A stretch of 64,000 bases of DNA from Metaruminococcus_A sp050943475. Lineage in GTDB: Bacteria > Bacillota > Clostridia > Oscillospirales > Ruminococcaceae. Within the stretch, counting starts at the first letter, position 1, and the number at the start of each line of letters is the position of its first letter. Shown in pieces: positions 25,537 through 34,066 of the stretch. The stretch is taken from positions 1 to 64,000 of the forward strand of contig JBMNPF010000013.1 of NCBI GenBank assembly GCA_050943475.1, written 5' to 3'. The translations under genes were made by a program, and so were the position numbers. The notes under the pieces were generated by a model. That model saw nothing but the letters and a program-made list of their open reading frames with translations. It was not told the origin of the DNA and ran no database searches.

Positions 25537-25974
25537 ATGAAGATTTCAACCAAAGGGCGATATGCTCTCCGTCTGATGCTCGATTTGGCCGAACACAACA
25601 CAGGCGAATACATTGCGCTGAAAGATACATCGGCCCGGCAGGGGATTTCGGTCAAATATCTGGAGCAGATTGTGACCCAGCTCAGCCGTGCTGGATTTTT
25701 AAGAAGCACTAGGGGACCGCAGGGTGGATATAAACTTGCCAAAGCCCCCAGCGAATATACAATTGGTGCAATTCTACGTATTACCGAAGGAAGTCTGGCC
25801 CCGATTGCCTGCCTAGAGGACGAACCGAACCAATGTCCTCGGTTTGGAGATTGTGCAACCATTGCGTTCTGGCAAGGATTGTACCAGGCGATTAATGATT
25901 ATGTAGACGGTACCACGCTGGAACAGCTTCTTGATAGCGCCAAACAGCGTGCGGCGTATGAATTTAATATTTAA
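25537..25974 (+). CDS. Rrf2-family regulator, IscR-like with three cysteines
   Basis: A 145-residue winged-helix regulator starting MKISTKGRYALRLMLDLAEH, with the wing STRGPQGGYKLAK. Cys92, Cys100 and Cys106 (C-x7-C-x5-C) occupy the place of the Fe-S ligands of IscR, whereas the cysteine-metabolism regulator CymR of Bacillus lacks them. So it may sense Fe-S status while sitting before metY-cysK, the type of genes CymR controls. A 10-bp inverted repeat overlapping the metY promoter (26102-26130) is a plausible target. Its own gene has a separate near-consensus promoter. Confidence 0.9.
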   Translation: MKISTKGRYALRLMLDLAEHNTGEYIALKDTSARQGISVKYLEQIVTQLSRAGFLRSTRGPQGGYKLAKAPSEYTIGAILRITEGSLAPIACLEDEPNQCPRFGDCATIAFWQGLYQAINDYVDGTTLEQLLDSAKQRAAYEFNI

Positions 25975-26073
25975 GTTTGCCGGCGGTCTTACAGACAGCC
26001 GGTTTTGTTTCCAGACGCTGCGCTGTATTTTTATAGGGCGGTAATCCACCGGAAAAATTTTTTATAAATTCTC

Positions 26074-26130
26074 TTGACAATGGAATTTGTTTTAATTATA
26101 ATTAATTCATACTAAACAGATATGAATTAA
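26074..26130 (+). promoter_or_regulatory. Consensus promoter and operator of metY-cysK
   Basis: TTGACA (26074-26079), 17-nt spacer, TATAAT (26097-26102): a perfect consensus. The last base of the -10 element starts a 10-bp inverted repeat, TTAATTCATA (26102-26111) and TATGAATTAA (26121-26130), which spans the predicted start site. A strong promoter with a blocking operator implies tight repression, most likely by the adjacent Rrf2 protein. Confidence 0.88.
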
Positions 26131-26154
26131 AGGATTAAGAAAGGCGTGGTGTTC

Positions 26155-26217
26155 ATGAAACGTTTTTTATATACCCGGCTCTGTTGGAACGGCGTAATGG
26201 CCCGAATGTATTGTTGA
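26155..26217 (+). CDS. Leader peptide ending in Cys upstream of metY
   Basis: A 20-codon open frame, MKRFLYTRLCWNGVMARMYC, begins about 45 nt after the predicted transcription start, preceded by AAGAAAGGCG. It ends with a UGU cysteine codon directly before the UGA stop and has a second UGU at codon 10. Sulfur-gene leader peptides with this kind of (R)LYTRxx...C make-up are known upstream of sulfur and cysteine genes in actinobacteria; that comparison is from memory. Its last codons are part of an RNA stem, so ribosome position should change the downstream fold. Translation is inferred, not shown. Confidence 0.72.
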   Translation: MKRFLYTRLCWNGVMARMYC

Positions 26218-26273
26218 TTTTTACAAGCACCAATACAGAGGGGTAATGACACCCCGTTTCAACAGAAATGAGG
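26180..26273 (+). promoter_or_regulatory. Structured leader RNA (candidate cysteine attenuator) of metY
   Basis: Three pairings can be drawn. A long-range 13-bp stem joins 26180-26192 to 26254-26266 (one G-U). A 7-bp hairpin TGTATTG (26207-26213)/CAATACA (26231-26237) covers the last leader codons. GGGGT (26240-26244)/ACCCC (26251-26255) overlaps the long-range stem by 2 nt, so those two compete. The metY ribosome binding site (26270-26273) abuts the long-range stem. No T-run follows a hairpin, so control would be at translation or by Rho rather than intrinsic termination. Confidence 0.55.
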
Positions 26274-26281
26274 AATATGAC

Positions 26282-27571
26282 GTGAACAGCAATCCTAAAA
26301 ATTATCGTTTTGAAACCCTTCAGCTTCATGTGGGGCAGGAACAGCCGGATTCCACAACCGGTTCCCGTGCGGTCCCAATTTATCAGACGACTTCTTATGT
26401 CTTTCACGACTGCGATCATGCGGCGGCACGGTTTGGATTGACCGACGCGGGGAATATTTACGGACGGCTTACCAATCCGACACAGGAAATTTTTGAACAG
26501 CGTATTGCGGCACTGGAAGGGGGAGTTGCAGCATTGGCTGTTGCTTCCGGGGCTGCTGCGGTGACCTATACCCTGCAAAATCTTGCGCAGGCAGGCGGGC
26601 ACATTGTTGCGGCAAAGACGTTGTATGGCGGCAGCTACAATCTTTTGGAACACACTTTGCCGGAATACGGCATCACAGCTACATTGGTTGATCCGGATAA
26701 TCCGGATTATTTTGAACAGGCTATTCAAGAGAACACCAAGGCGATTTATATTGAAACGCTAGGAAATCCGAATTCCAGCTTGATTGATGTAGAGACGGTC
26801 GCGGAAATTGCCCACCGGCACCGGATTCCACTGGTAGTGGATAACACCTTTGCTTCACCGTTTCTGTTCCGCCCGCTGGAACATGGAGCGGATCTGGTAG
26901 TGGAATCGGCAACGAAATTCATCGGCGGACATGGGGCGGCTATTGGCGGCGTTATTATTGATGGCGGCCGGTTTGACTGGGAGGCGTCGGGAAAATTTCC
27001 GTCGCTGACCGAGCCGAATCCCAGCTACCACGGCCTGAGCTTTACCAAAGCGGCAGGAGCTGCGGCGTTTGTCACCAAAATACGCGCTATTTTGCTGCGC
27101 GATATGGGGGCAACTCTCTCGCCGTTCCATGCGTTTTTGTTTTTGCAGGGATTGGAAACCCTTTCGCTCCGGGTAGAGCGCCATGTGGAAAATGCCCTTA
27201 AAGTGGTCGATTACCTGAGCCGTCACCCGATGGTAGAACGGGTGAACCATCCGTCTCTGCCAAGCAGCCCCTATCATGCCCTGTATGAGCGGTATTTCCC
27301 ACAGGGAGCAGGCTCGATTTTCACCTTTGAAATCAAAGGCGGGGCAGAGGAGGCTAAGCGGTTTATCGATCACCTTGAAATTTTTTCATTGCTCGCCAAC
27401 GTAGCGGATGCCAAGTCGCTGGTCATTCACCCGGCTTCTACGACCCATTCCCAGATGACAGCAGAAGAGCTTGCGGGCTCCGGTATCCGGCCGAATACCA
27501 TCCGGCTCTCGATTGGGCTGGAACATATTGATGATCTTCTCGCAGATCTTGAACAAGCATTTCATGCATAA
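26282..27571 (+). CDS. metY: O-acetylhomoserine aminocarboxypropyltransferase (sulfhydrylase)
   Basis: A 429-residue PLP enzyme of the Cys/Met metabolism family that makes homocysteine from O-acetylhomoserine and sulfide. It has FETLQLHVGQEQPD and AVPIYQTTSYVF near the start, YGRLTNPTQEIFEQRIAALE, and VVESATKFIGGHGAAIGG with the PLP lysine. Length and motifs fit MetY rather than MetB/MetC. I start at the GTG at 26282 (GAGG 8 nt upstream), which leaves the usual short N-terminus; the in-frame ATG at 26246 is only 2 nt from GAGGGG and lies in the leader hairpin. cysK follows after 16 nt. Confidence 0.93.
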   Translation: MNSNPKNYRFETLQLHVGQEQPDSTTGSRAVPIYQTTSYVFHDCDHAAARFGLTDAGNIYGRLTNPTQEIFEQRIAALEGGVAALAVASGAAAVTYTLQNLAQAGGHIVAAKTLYGGSYNLLEHTLPEYGITATLVDPDNPDYFEQAIQENTKAIYIETLGNPNSSLIDVETVAEIAHRHRIPLVVDNTFASPFLFRPLEHGADLVVESATKFIGGHGAAIGGVIIDGGRFDWEASGKFPSLTEPNPSYHGLSFTKAAGAAAFVTKIRAILLRDMGATLSPFHAFLFLQGLETLSLRVERHVENALKVVDYLSRHPMVERVNHPSLPSSPYHALYERYFPQGAGSIFTFEIKGGAEEAKRFIDHLEIFSLLANVADAKSLVIHPASTTHSQMTAEELAGSGIRPNTIRLSIGLEHIDDLLADLEQAFHA

Positions 27572-27587
27572 ACAGGAGGAACTTTAT

Positions 27588-28523
27588 ATGGCGCAGATTG
27601 CAAAAACTCTGACCGATTTAATTGGAAAAACCCCGCTTTTAGAGCTTTCCAACTATGAAAAAGCGCATGGATTAGAAGCGCAGATTGTTGCAAAGCTGGA
27701 GTATTTCAACCCGGCGGGCAGTGTCAAAGACCGTATTGCCAAGGCGATGGTGGAGGATGCCGAATCCAAGGGGCTGCTCAAGGAGGGTTCGGTTATCATT
27801 GAGCCGACCAGCGGCAACACCGGTATTGGGCTTGCGTCGGTTGCGGCGGCGCATGGCTACCGTATCATCCTTACCATGCCGGAAACCATGAGTGTAGAGC
27901 GCCGCAACCTGCTCAAGGCTTACGGAGCTGAGCTTGTTCTCACCGAGGGGGCCAAGGGGATGAAAGGCGCCATTGAAAAAGCGGAAGAGCTGGCGAAAGA
28001 GATTCCGGGCAGCTTTATCCCAGGGCAGTTTGAAAATCCGGCCAATCCGGCGGTGCACCGTGCGACAACCGGCCCGGAAATCTGGGTGGATACCGACGGC
28101 AAGGTGGATATTTTTGTTGCGGGTATTGGTACCGGCGGAACCATTACCGGTACCGGAGAGTATTTAAAATCCAAGAATCCGCAGGTCAAGGTTGTGGCAG
28201 TGGAGCCGGCTTCGTCGCCGGTGCTGTCCGGCGGAAAGCCCGGCCCGCATAAAATTCAGGGCATTGGCGCTGGATTTGTACCGGACACCCTCAATACCAA
28301 AATTTACGATGAAATTATTCAGGTGGAGAATGAGGACGCTTTTGCGGCGGGCCGTTCCATTGCCAAAACCGAAGGGCTTCTGGTGGGAATTTCCTCCGGC
28401 GCAGCGGTTTGGGCTGCTGAACAGCTTGCCAAACGCCCGGAAAACAAGGGCAAGCGCATTGTTGTGTTGCTGCCGGATACCGGCGAACGCTACCTTTCCA
28501 CCCCAATGTTTACCGAGGCATAA
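27588..28523 (+). CDS. cysK: Cysteine synthase A (O-acetylserine sulfhydrylase)
   Basis: A 311-residue fold-type II PLP enzyme. NPAGSVKDR holds the PLP lysine (Lys47), EPTSGNTGIGLA is the substrate-binding loop and GIGTGGTITGTGEYL binds the cofactor phosphate. It converts O-acetylserine and sulfide to cysteine. AGGAGG lies 8 nt before the ATG. It is the second gene of the metY-cysK operon, placing both sulfide-assimilating sulfhydrylases under one promoter and leader. Confidence 0.96.
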   Translation: MAQIAKTLTDLIGKTPLLELSNYEKAHGLEAQIVAKLEYFNPAGSVKDRIAKAMVEDAESKGLLKEGSVIIEPTSGNTGIGLASVAAAHGYRIILTMPETMSVERRNLLKAYGAELVLTEGAKGMKGAIEKAEELAKEIPGSFIPGQFENPANPAVHRATTGPEIWVDTDGKVDIFVAGIGTGGTITGTGEYLKSKNPQVKVVAVEPASSPVLSGGKPGPHKIQGIGAGFVPDTLNTKIYDEIIQVENEDAFAAGRSIAKTEGLLVGISSGAAVWAAEQLAKRPENKGKRIVVLLPDTGERYLSTPMFTEA

Positions 28524-28587
28524 TGAATTGAACTGCGATTCGTGGGCATACGCGGGTGTTTTGCCCCTCTCGCAATGTCGAAATAGA

Positions 28588-28627
28588 AGCAGGCGCTGGA
28601 TCACAATCCAGCGCCTGCTGTTGTTTT
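28588..28627 (+). terminator. Terminator of metY-cysK
   Basis: A 14-bp perfect stem (AGCAGGCGCTGGAT/ATCCAGCGCCTGCT) with CACA loop, followed by GTTGTTTT. Confidence 0.88.
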
Positions 28628-28841
28628 GGAGTATGAATGCAGAGCGTTTCAAACCCATTTCTGCTTTAAACCGCGGACAGCCGCAAAAATCGGAGAGGAC
28701 AGCGGCCACTTTGAGAAGCGCCGCTTAAAAAGGCCGGTTCAGAGAGAAATATATTCCATGGGGAGAAACTGGCTCGTACGGTTTTTACAGGAAACATGCT
28801 GCTATGCGGAGAAGTCCTGCCATGCCCGAATTCGACAAGTT
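28628..28841. other. Intergenic region with no gene seen
   Basis: Together with 28524-28587 this makes 318 bp between cysK and the GNAT gene. Beyond the cysK terminator I see no open frame with a ribosome binding site and no clear RNA structure. Confidence 0.5.
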
Positions 28842-29336
28842 TTATTCATGAAGGCTGTCCCGGGTGCATTCCATCCGCAGGGCTTTCCAGCCGTTGTCCC
28901 GCAAGGCCCACCCCTTTTCCAGAAATCCGACCTTTTGGTAGCACTGAATTGCCCCTTTGTTGAAATCGAATACCCAGAGCCGGACGGTTTTCATCCCGAG
29001 CGAGTCAAAGGCATAACGCACCGCCTGGCGAAGGCTTTGTGCGCCGACGCCCAGTCCGCGGCAATGGCGGTCAACCAAAAAGCGGCAGATGGCACATTCG
29101 TGCGATGTTTCGTCCACATGATCAATGGAAAGGGTACCGGCTGCCTTGCCATCGCACAGAATGAGGAACGGCTTGCAGTTGGGATCGTGAATTTTTGCGA
29201 TTACCTGCCCGATGGAGAGCGGATACTGATAGCTGGCGCCGGCCCACTGATAGAGAAAATCGGCGTCAGTTCCCAGATTCATTGCGGTAATAAGCGGCGC
29301 GTCGCTGTCGGTCATAAGACGGATGGTTACCTGCAT
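28842..29336 (-). CDS. GNAT-family N-acetyltransferase
   Basis: A 164-residue acetyltransferase. CRFLVDRHCRGLGVGAQSLR contains the R/Q-x-x-G-x-G acetyl-CoA loop, and KTVRLWVFDFNKGAIQCYQKVGF is the usual C-terminal N-x-x-A-x-x-x-Y-x-K-x-GF signature. The substrate cannot be told; the general pattern is like RimI/RimJ-type small-molecule acetyltransferases. The start ATG at 29336 has GGAGG 8 nt upstream. It stands alone between two terminators. Confidence 0.88.
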   Translation of the reverse strand: MQVTIRLMTDSDAPLITAMNLGTDADFLYQWAGASYQYPLSIGQVIAKIHDPNCKPFLILCDGKAAGTLSIDHVDETSHECAICRFLVDRHCRGLGVGAQSLRQAVRYAFDSLGMKTVRLWVFDFNKGAIQCYQKVGFLEKGWALRDNGWKALRMECTRDSLHE

Positions 29337-29711
29337 AGCATTTCCTCCAAAAGATGTCTTGTCGCCATTGTAATCCATTTTGGGGGTGATTACAAGTCAG
29401 AAAACGGGATCTCGAAAGAAAGCAAGACTGACCTCGTGGTTTTCAAAAAAAGAGCAAATGGTTAAGCGATCCGTGAAGCCCTATGGACAAAGGCCCTGCA
29501 ACACGAATATAAAAGGAACTTTATGCAGGTTCAGCAACAACAAATATGAAATGCTTTGTTTTTTAATAGGCATGAGAAACAACACCTTAAACATCCGGTT
29601 TGGGCGTCCACAGGAAAGGGGGATTTTGGATAAACGCAGTACAGACGTTGCTGCTTCAAAAGCGATTGTAGGCAGCTTGAAATCCGTGATGGACACATCG
29701 TGCGGTTGTAT
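29337..29711. other. Intergenic region without a recognisable gene
   Basis: About 375 bp. A reading frame on the plus strand has no convincing start site or protein-like composition. One short inverted repeat, CCTGCA...TGCAGG (about 29492-29526), is visible. Nothing else can be supported. Confidence 0.5.
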
Positions 29712-29744
29712 AAATAAAAGTCCCCGGAGAATCACTCCGGGGAC
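29712..29744 (-). terminator. Terminator of the dpp-type ABC operon
   Basis: Minus strand stem GTCCCCGGAG/CTCCGGGGAC with 5-nt loop, followed by TTTTATTTA. Confidence 0.9.
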
Positions 29745-29749
29745 GAGTT

Positions 29750-30502
29750 TTACCGCTCACGGCGAAAGGCTGGGTCCGGTACGGGAATGGAGGAGAGCAG
29801 CGCCTGTGTGTATGGATGTTCTGGATGCTGGAACAGATGGCCAGCGGACGCTGTTTCCACCAAAACGCCGTCTTTCATAACGCCAACGGTATCGCAAAGA
29901 TGACGCACAAGGGAAAGGTCATGCGCAATAAACAGGATAGACATGCCGGTCTCCTCCCGCAGACTGCGGAACAGGTCAATCACCTGCGCTTGCAGGGAAA
30001 CGTCAAGGGAAGCAACCGGCTCGTCGGCAATGAGCAGGTCAGGCTCCAGCATGAGAGCCCGCGCAATGCAGGCGCGCTGCTGCTGGCCGCCGGAAAAGTC
30101 CGAGGGAAGTTCATAAAAGCAGCGCGGATCCAACCCGACCTTTTGCAGCAGTTCCAGCGCCTTTTCCTGGCGCGAGGCCCGGCTGCCGTTGTGCCGGATG
30201 ACAAGCGGTTCCATCACACTTTGTCCAATGGTGAGACGCGGGCTGAGCGCGGCGGCTGCGTCCTGAAAAATCATCTGCATTTCTTGTCCGTGAAACTGGA
30301 TGCTACCGGCAGTAGGACGGTTGAGCCCGACGAGACAACGCCCGGTAGTTGACTTGCCGGAACCCGATTCCCCGACCAGCCCAAAAATTTCTCCGCGCCG
30401 GATGGCAAGGGAAACGTCTTTGACCGCTTCAACAATCTGCCCGTGTGCAGAGTGAAAGGTCATGGATAGATGGGACGCTTCGAGAATGATATCATTCGGC
30501 AT
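29750..30502 (-). CDS. Dipeptide/nickel-class ABC transporter ATPase (DppF-like)
   Basis: A 250-residue ATPase: Walker A GESGSGKST, Q-loop QMIFQDAAAALSPR, signature FSGGQQQRACIARAL, Walker B LLIADEPVASLD and H-loop IAHDLSL, ending with the HPYTQALLSSIP oligopeptide-transporter motif (OppF/DppF). I use the ATG at 30502, 9 nt after GGGAGGG, instead of the upstream TTG. It overlaps the end of the DppD-like gene and forms the fifth subunit of the operon. Slightly shorter than typical DppF (about 320): the loop between Walker A and Q-loop is compact. Confidence 0.92.
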   Translation of the reverse strand: MPNDIILEASHLSMTFHSAHGQIVEAVKDVSLAIRRGEIFGLVGESGSGKSTTGRCLVGLNRPTAGSIQFHGQEMQMIFQDAAAALSPRLTIGQSVMEPLVIRHNGSRASRQEKALELLQKVGLDPRCFYELPSDFSGGQQQRACIARALMLEPDLLIADEPVASLDVSLQAQVIDLFRSLREETGMSILFIAHDLSLVRHLCDTVGVMKDGVLVETASAGHLFQHPEHPYTQALLSSIPVPDPAFRRER

Positions 30503-31520
30503 GGACAATCACCCTCCCGTTCTCTACCCGCACGGGCGGTGTAACCGGCGGCGCATCCGGATGGGCAAGCCAGGAGGCGACGCTGTGCGTTTCAGTCACC
30601 CGGAACAGCGGCGGTTCTTCTTCATAATCAATGGCGAGTGCATAACGGTTGCGGGGAGCGAAAGCGTCTCCTTTTGGCGGTTCGCGCAGGTCGGGCGCGG
30701 CGCCCGGCAGCAGGAAAGAGGCTCCGCCGATACATTCCGCACAGGGAAGCGCGGCAAAAAGCCCCCAGGTGTAAGGGTGACGCGGATCGGCAAACAGTTC
30801 TTCTGTTTTGGCGCTTTCCACAATTTTACCAGCATACATAACCGCGACCCGGTCGGCAATCTGCGCGACGACGCTCAGGTCGTGGGTGATAAACAGAATG
30901 GCGATTCCGGTGCGCTTTTGCAGGGAGGAGAGCAGTTCCAAAATCTGCGCCTGGATGGTGGTGTCCAGTGCCGTTGTCGGTTCATCGGCAATGAGAATTT
31001 TTGGCTCTCCGGCAAGCGCAATGGCGATAACGGCGCGCTGGAGCATCCCGCCGGAAAATTCGTGCGGGTATTGGCGCATCCGCAGTTCCGGCTGTGGAAT
31101 CCCCACAAGTTTTAACAGCTCCAACGCTTTGGCCATACGCTCTTTCCGGCTGCACTTCCGGTGCGCGCCGACTGCTTCTGCGACCTGTGCGCCAATGGTC
31201 ATTGTAGGGTCAAGAACCGTGGTGGGATTCTGGAATACCATGCCGATCTCACTACCGCGGACTTGCGAGAGCGCTTTTTCGGGCATGGCGGACAGACATT
31301 GTCCGCTGTAGTGAATGCTTCCACCGCTGATGCGCCCCCGCCGGTGCAGGATACCCAGAATGGATTTACAGAGTACCGACTTACCGCATCCGGATTCACC
31401 AACCAGCGCCAGTGTCTCTCCGGCATAAAGCTCAAAGGAGACGCCGCGCACCGCATGCACCGTCCCGGATTCGGTTGTAAAATCAATGCGCAGATCCTGC
31501 ACGGTGAGCAGCGGCTGCAT
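30492..31520 (-). CDS. Dipeptide/nickel-class ABC transporter ATPase (DppD-like)
   Basis: A 342-residue ATPase with Walker A GESGCGKSV, Q-loop MVFQNPTTVLDPT, signature FSGGMLQRAVIAIAL, Walker B ILIADEPTTALD and H-loop ITHDLSV. The HPYTWGLFAALP motif and a C-terminal oligopeptide extension are present. The extension lacks the C-x3-C-x5-7-C Fe-S-like cluster of some DppD proteins; only one CAEC pair is seen. Start ATG at 31520 behind AAAGGAGG. Works with the DppF-like subunit to energise the permease pair. Confidence 0.93.
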   Translation of the reverse strand: MQPLLTVQDLRIDFTTESGTVHAVRGVSFELYAGETLALVGESGCGKSVLCKSILGILHRRGRISGGSIHYSGQCLSAMPEKALSQVRGSEIGMVFQNPTTVLDPTMTIGAQVAEAVGAHRKCSRKERMAKALELLKLVGIPQPELRMRQYPHEFSGGMLQRAVIAIALAGEPKILIADEPTTALDTTIQAQILELLSSLQKRTGIAILFITHDLSVVAQIADRVAVMYAGKIVESAKTEELFADPRHPYTWGLFAALPCAECIGGASFLLPGAAPDLREPPKGDAFAPRNRYALAIDYEEEPPLFRVTETHSVASWLAHPDAPPVTPPVRVENGRVIVHAE

Positions 31521-31640
31521 AGGTTCGCCTCCTTTTTCAGAGATAAAAATGTGTAAGTAGGGGATGGGTGACAAGTCTGTCTGGGACAGCATTGCTTACA
31601 GGAACATGCTGGGCGCAGTCAGGATGGTGTGCTTCCGGCG

Positions 31641-33191
31641 TTATGCGATTGTCCATTCAGCGATGTTCCAGAAGATGCCAACCCCGTGGTGACCCAGCAC
31701 GGTATCCGTCGTCATACCGCTGATATTTGCCTTGCCCACATACAGGGCGTCTACATAGGCAATAAAGGTATAGGGCAGGTCTTTGGCAAGTTCGGTCTGG
31801 AACTCCTGGTAATAAGCAAGACGCTCGGCGTCATCATCGGTTTCCCGCGCTTTCTGGAGCAGCTCATCCACCTTGGCGTTGGAGTAGCTGCTGTAGTTGG
31901 CGCCTTTATCGGTGCCGAACACCTTGTAGGTGTGGTCATCCGGGTCAAACGGGCTGCCCCATCCAATCAGGTAGGCGGCCTGGCCGGCCCAGTCAATGTC
32001 AGATTTGATTTCTACCGTCACATCCGCACCAATTTCCCCAAGCTGCTGTGCACAGATGTTTGCCATGTCAATGCGGACCTGGTCGCCCTCGCTGCAGGAG
32101 ATGGCAAACCGCAGCGGTGTGCCGTTCTTCTCATAGATGCCGTCGGCGTTCAGCGACCATCCGGCTGCTTCCAGCAGTTCTTTGGCCTTTGCCGGATTGT
32201 AGGAGAATTTCTCCATATCCGGGTTGTTGTAAGGGCCGGCCTGCAAAGGAGAATAGGCAATCTCTCCATGGCCGAGCAGAACGCTGTCAATAATTGCCTG
32301 CCGGTCGATGGCATAGCTCAGTGCGTTGGGCAGTTCGCGGTTGTTTTTGAACAGGTCGTTGTTGAAGTTATAGAGGATGCCGCGGTAGTCGGCCGTATTC
32401 ATATCATAAACGGTGAAATTGCTGTCATCTCTGAATTGTTCCGCGTCCTGCGGAGTGATCTGTGCAAGGTCAAGCTCACCGGACTGAAGCTGTAAGGCGC
32501 GGGCTTTTTCGTCCACGACGATTTTAAAAATGATGGTTTCAATGTTGGGTTCTCCGGCAAAATAATCGGTGTTGCGTTTTAGGGTAATGCTCTGGCCCTT
32601 GTCCCAGGAGGTGAGCTTGTAGGGACCGGTGCCGACTGGGTTCTGGTTAAAGGAATCGGTTACCAAATCCTTGCCGTCAAGCAGGTGCTTTGGCAGGATA
32701 CCAATGGTCAGATAATCGAGCATGGCGACGTTGGGCGCTTTCAAGGTGATGTTTACTGTGGTGTCATCCGGAGTTTCAATCGAGGTGATATCCTCGTAGT
32801 TTGAAGCAATTTCCGAGGCATTGTCCGGGTTCATAATGGCTTCCAAGGTGAATTTGACGTCTGCGGAGGTGAAAGGCTCGCCGTCGTGCCATTTCACATC
32901 GTCACGGAGCTGGAAGGTGTAGGTATTGGTCGCTTCGTCAAAGCTCCAGTTCTCTGCCAGTGCAGGGACAATCTTATTGTCTTTGTCGTGGGCGGTCAAA
33001 CCGTTAAAAATGAGGGAATTGATTTCCCCGTGCTCATACAACGCCGGATTGATGCTGGTATAGTCCCCGCTGCCGTAGACGAGGGTGCTGTTTTCGTTGC
33101 TGTCCCCCTGGCAGGCGGTGAGGGAGAAGAGCATGATTGCTGCAAGAAGCAGAGAGATTATTTTGCTGTGCTTTTTTATAGATTGCTGCAT
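31641..33191 (-). CDS. Solute-binding lipoprotein of the ABC transporter (SBP family 5)
   Basis: A 516-residue protein with a lipoprotein signal (LFSLTACQGD, lipid on the Cys) and the family 5 fold: NPALYEHGEINSLIFNGL near the start, LAENWSFDEATNTYTFQLRD, and VGTGPYKLTSWDKGQSITLK. Such proteins bind peptides, nickel-chelates or opines; the ligand cannot be fixed from sequence. I start at the ATG at 33191 (AAAGGAAAAC upstream), giving a normal signal peptide. It is third in the operon, after both permease genes, and overlaps the DppC-like gene by 16 nt. Confidence 0.93.
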   Translation of the reverse strand: MQQSIKKHSKIISLLLAAIMLFSLTACQGDSNENSTLVYGSGDYTSINPALYEHGEINSLIFNGLTAHDKDNKIVPALAENWSFDEATNTYTFQLRDDVKWHDGEPFTSADVKFTLEAIMNPDNASEIASNYEDITSIETPDDTTVNITLKAPNVAMLDYLTIGILPKHLLDGKDLVTDSFNQNPVGTGPYKLTSWDKGQSITLKRNTDYFAGEPNIETIIFKIVVDEKARALQLQSGELDLAQITPQDAEQFRDDSNFTVYDMNTADYRGILYNFNNDLFKNNRELPNALSYAIDRQAIIDSVLLGHGEIAYSPLQAGPYNNPDMEKFSYNPAKAKELLEAAGWSLNADGIYEKNGTPLRFAISCSEGDQVRIDMANICAQQLGEIGADVTVEIKSDIDWAGQAAYLIGWGSPFDPDDHTYKVFGTDKGANYSSYSNAKVDELLQKARETDDDAERLAYYQEFQTELAKDLPYTFIAYVDALYVGKANISGMTTDTVLGHHGVGIFWNIAEWTIA

Positions 33192-34066
33192 TTCTGATTG
33201 TTTTCCTTTCGTATGGTATTTCCAATGTCGGTAATACAGACAAGCGTTACAATTAAAAAGATACCGGGGATGAGGATGAGCCACCAGTTGCCGGACATCA
33301 GTGCCCGGTCGGCCTGTGAGAGCATGCTGCCCCAGGAGACCGTTTCAACCGGCAGGCCAATGCCGAGAAAGCTCAGCGTTGCTTCGGTTCCAATGGCCGC
33401 GCCGATGTTGGTGACGACCATGAACATAATGGAGGGGATTAAGCCGGGCAGCAGATGCCGCCGTAATATGTACCAAAATCCTCCGTGCATGGCCTTTACG
33501 GCGTCAATATAAACATTGCTTTTCAGCTGCTTGACTTCGGTACGCACGACCTTGGCGATGTTCATCCAGCTTGTAATGCCGATGACTACGGCAATCGCGA
33601 GCGGGTTGCTCTGGCCAATCATGGCCTGCACAAAAATAATGATGAGGATGGACGGAACACTGAGAATAAGCTCGGTCAGCCGCATCATAATGTCGTCCAC
33701 CACCGGCGGAGCAATGGCGCTGATACTGCCGTAGATCACCGCGATCAGGGTGGAGATTGCCGCCGCAACAAAGCCGATGAAAAGGGAAACCCGCCCGCCG
33801 GACCAGATCATGGAGAAAACATCCCGCCCCATCGGGTCGGTGCCGAAGTAAAATTCGCTGTTTGGTGCGGTCGAGATATGGGCGAGGTCAAGGTAGGTGG
33901 GGTCATGGTTCATGAGCAGCTCGGCCCCGAGACAGCCCGCCAAAATGAGCGCGAGCAGGCTGATGGACACCCACGGCAGCCGCCTTCGGTGCGGAACCGC
34001 AGCGCGGGAAGAAAATTGCGAGGGGGGCAGGAGGCCGATCATTCGGAAGCGTTCGGGTGCGTTCAC
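33176..34066 (-). CDS. ABC transporter permease (DppC-like)
   Basis: A 296-residue inner permease with an N-terminal helix (about 33-51), a conserved extracellular FGTDPMGRDVFSMIWSGGRV motif typical of DppC/NikC, and five further helices with the EAA loop VYIDAVKAMHGGFWYILRRH. It starts with GTG at 34066, whose last bases overlap the stop of the DppB-like gene, giving coupled translation. Confidence 0.94.
   Translation of the reverse strand: MNAPERFRMIGLLPPSQFSSRAAVPHRRRLPWVSISLLALILAGCLGAELLMNHDPTYLDLAHISTAPNSEFYFGTDPMGRDVFSMIWSGGRVSLFIGFVAAAISTLIAVIYGSISAIAPPVVDDIMMRLTELILSVPSILIIIFVQAMIGQSNPLAIAVVIGITSWMNIAKVVRTEVKQLKSNVYIDAVKAMHGGFWYILRRHLLPGLIPSIMFMVVTNIGAAIGTEATLSFLGIGLPVETVSWGSMLSQADRALMSGNWWLILIPGIFLIVTLVCITDIGNTIRKENNQKCSNL

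Noticed and set aside
26246..26281. Upstream ATG start for metY
   Set aside because: GAGGGG is only 2 nt away and the codons lie within the leader hairpin; the GTG at 26282 has normal spacing and gives the family N-terminus.
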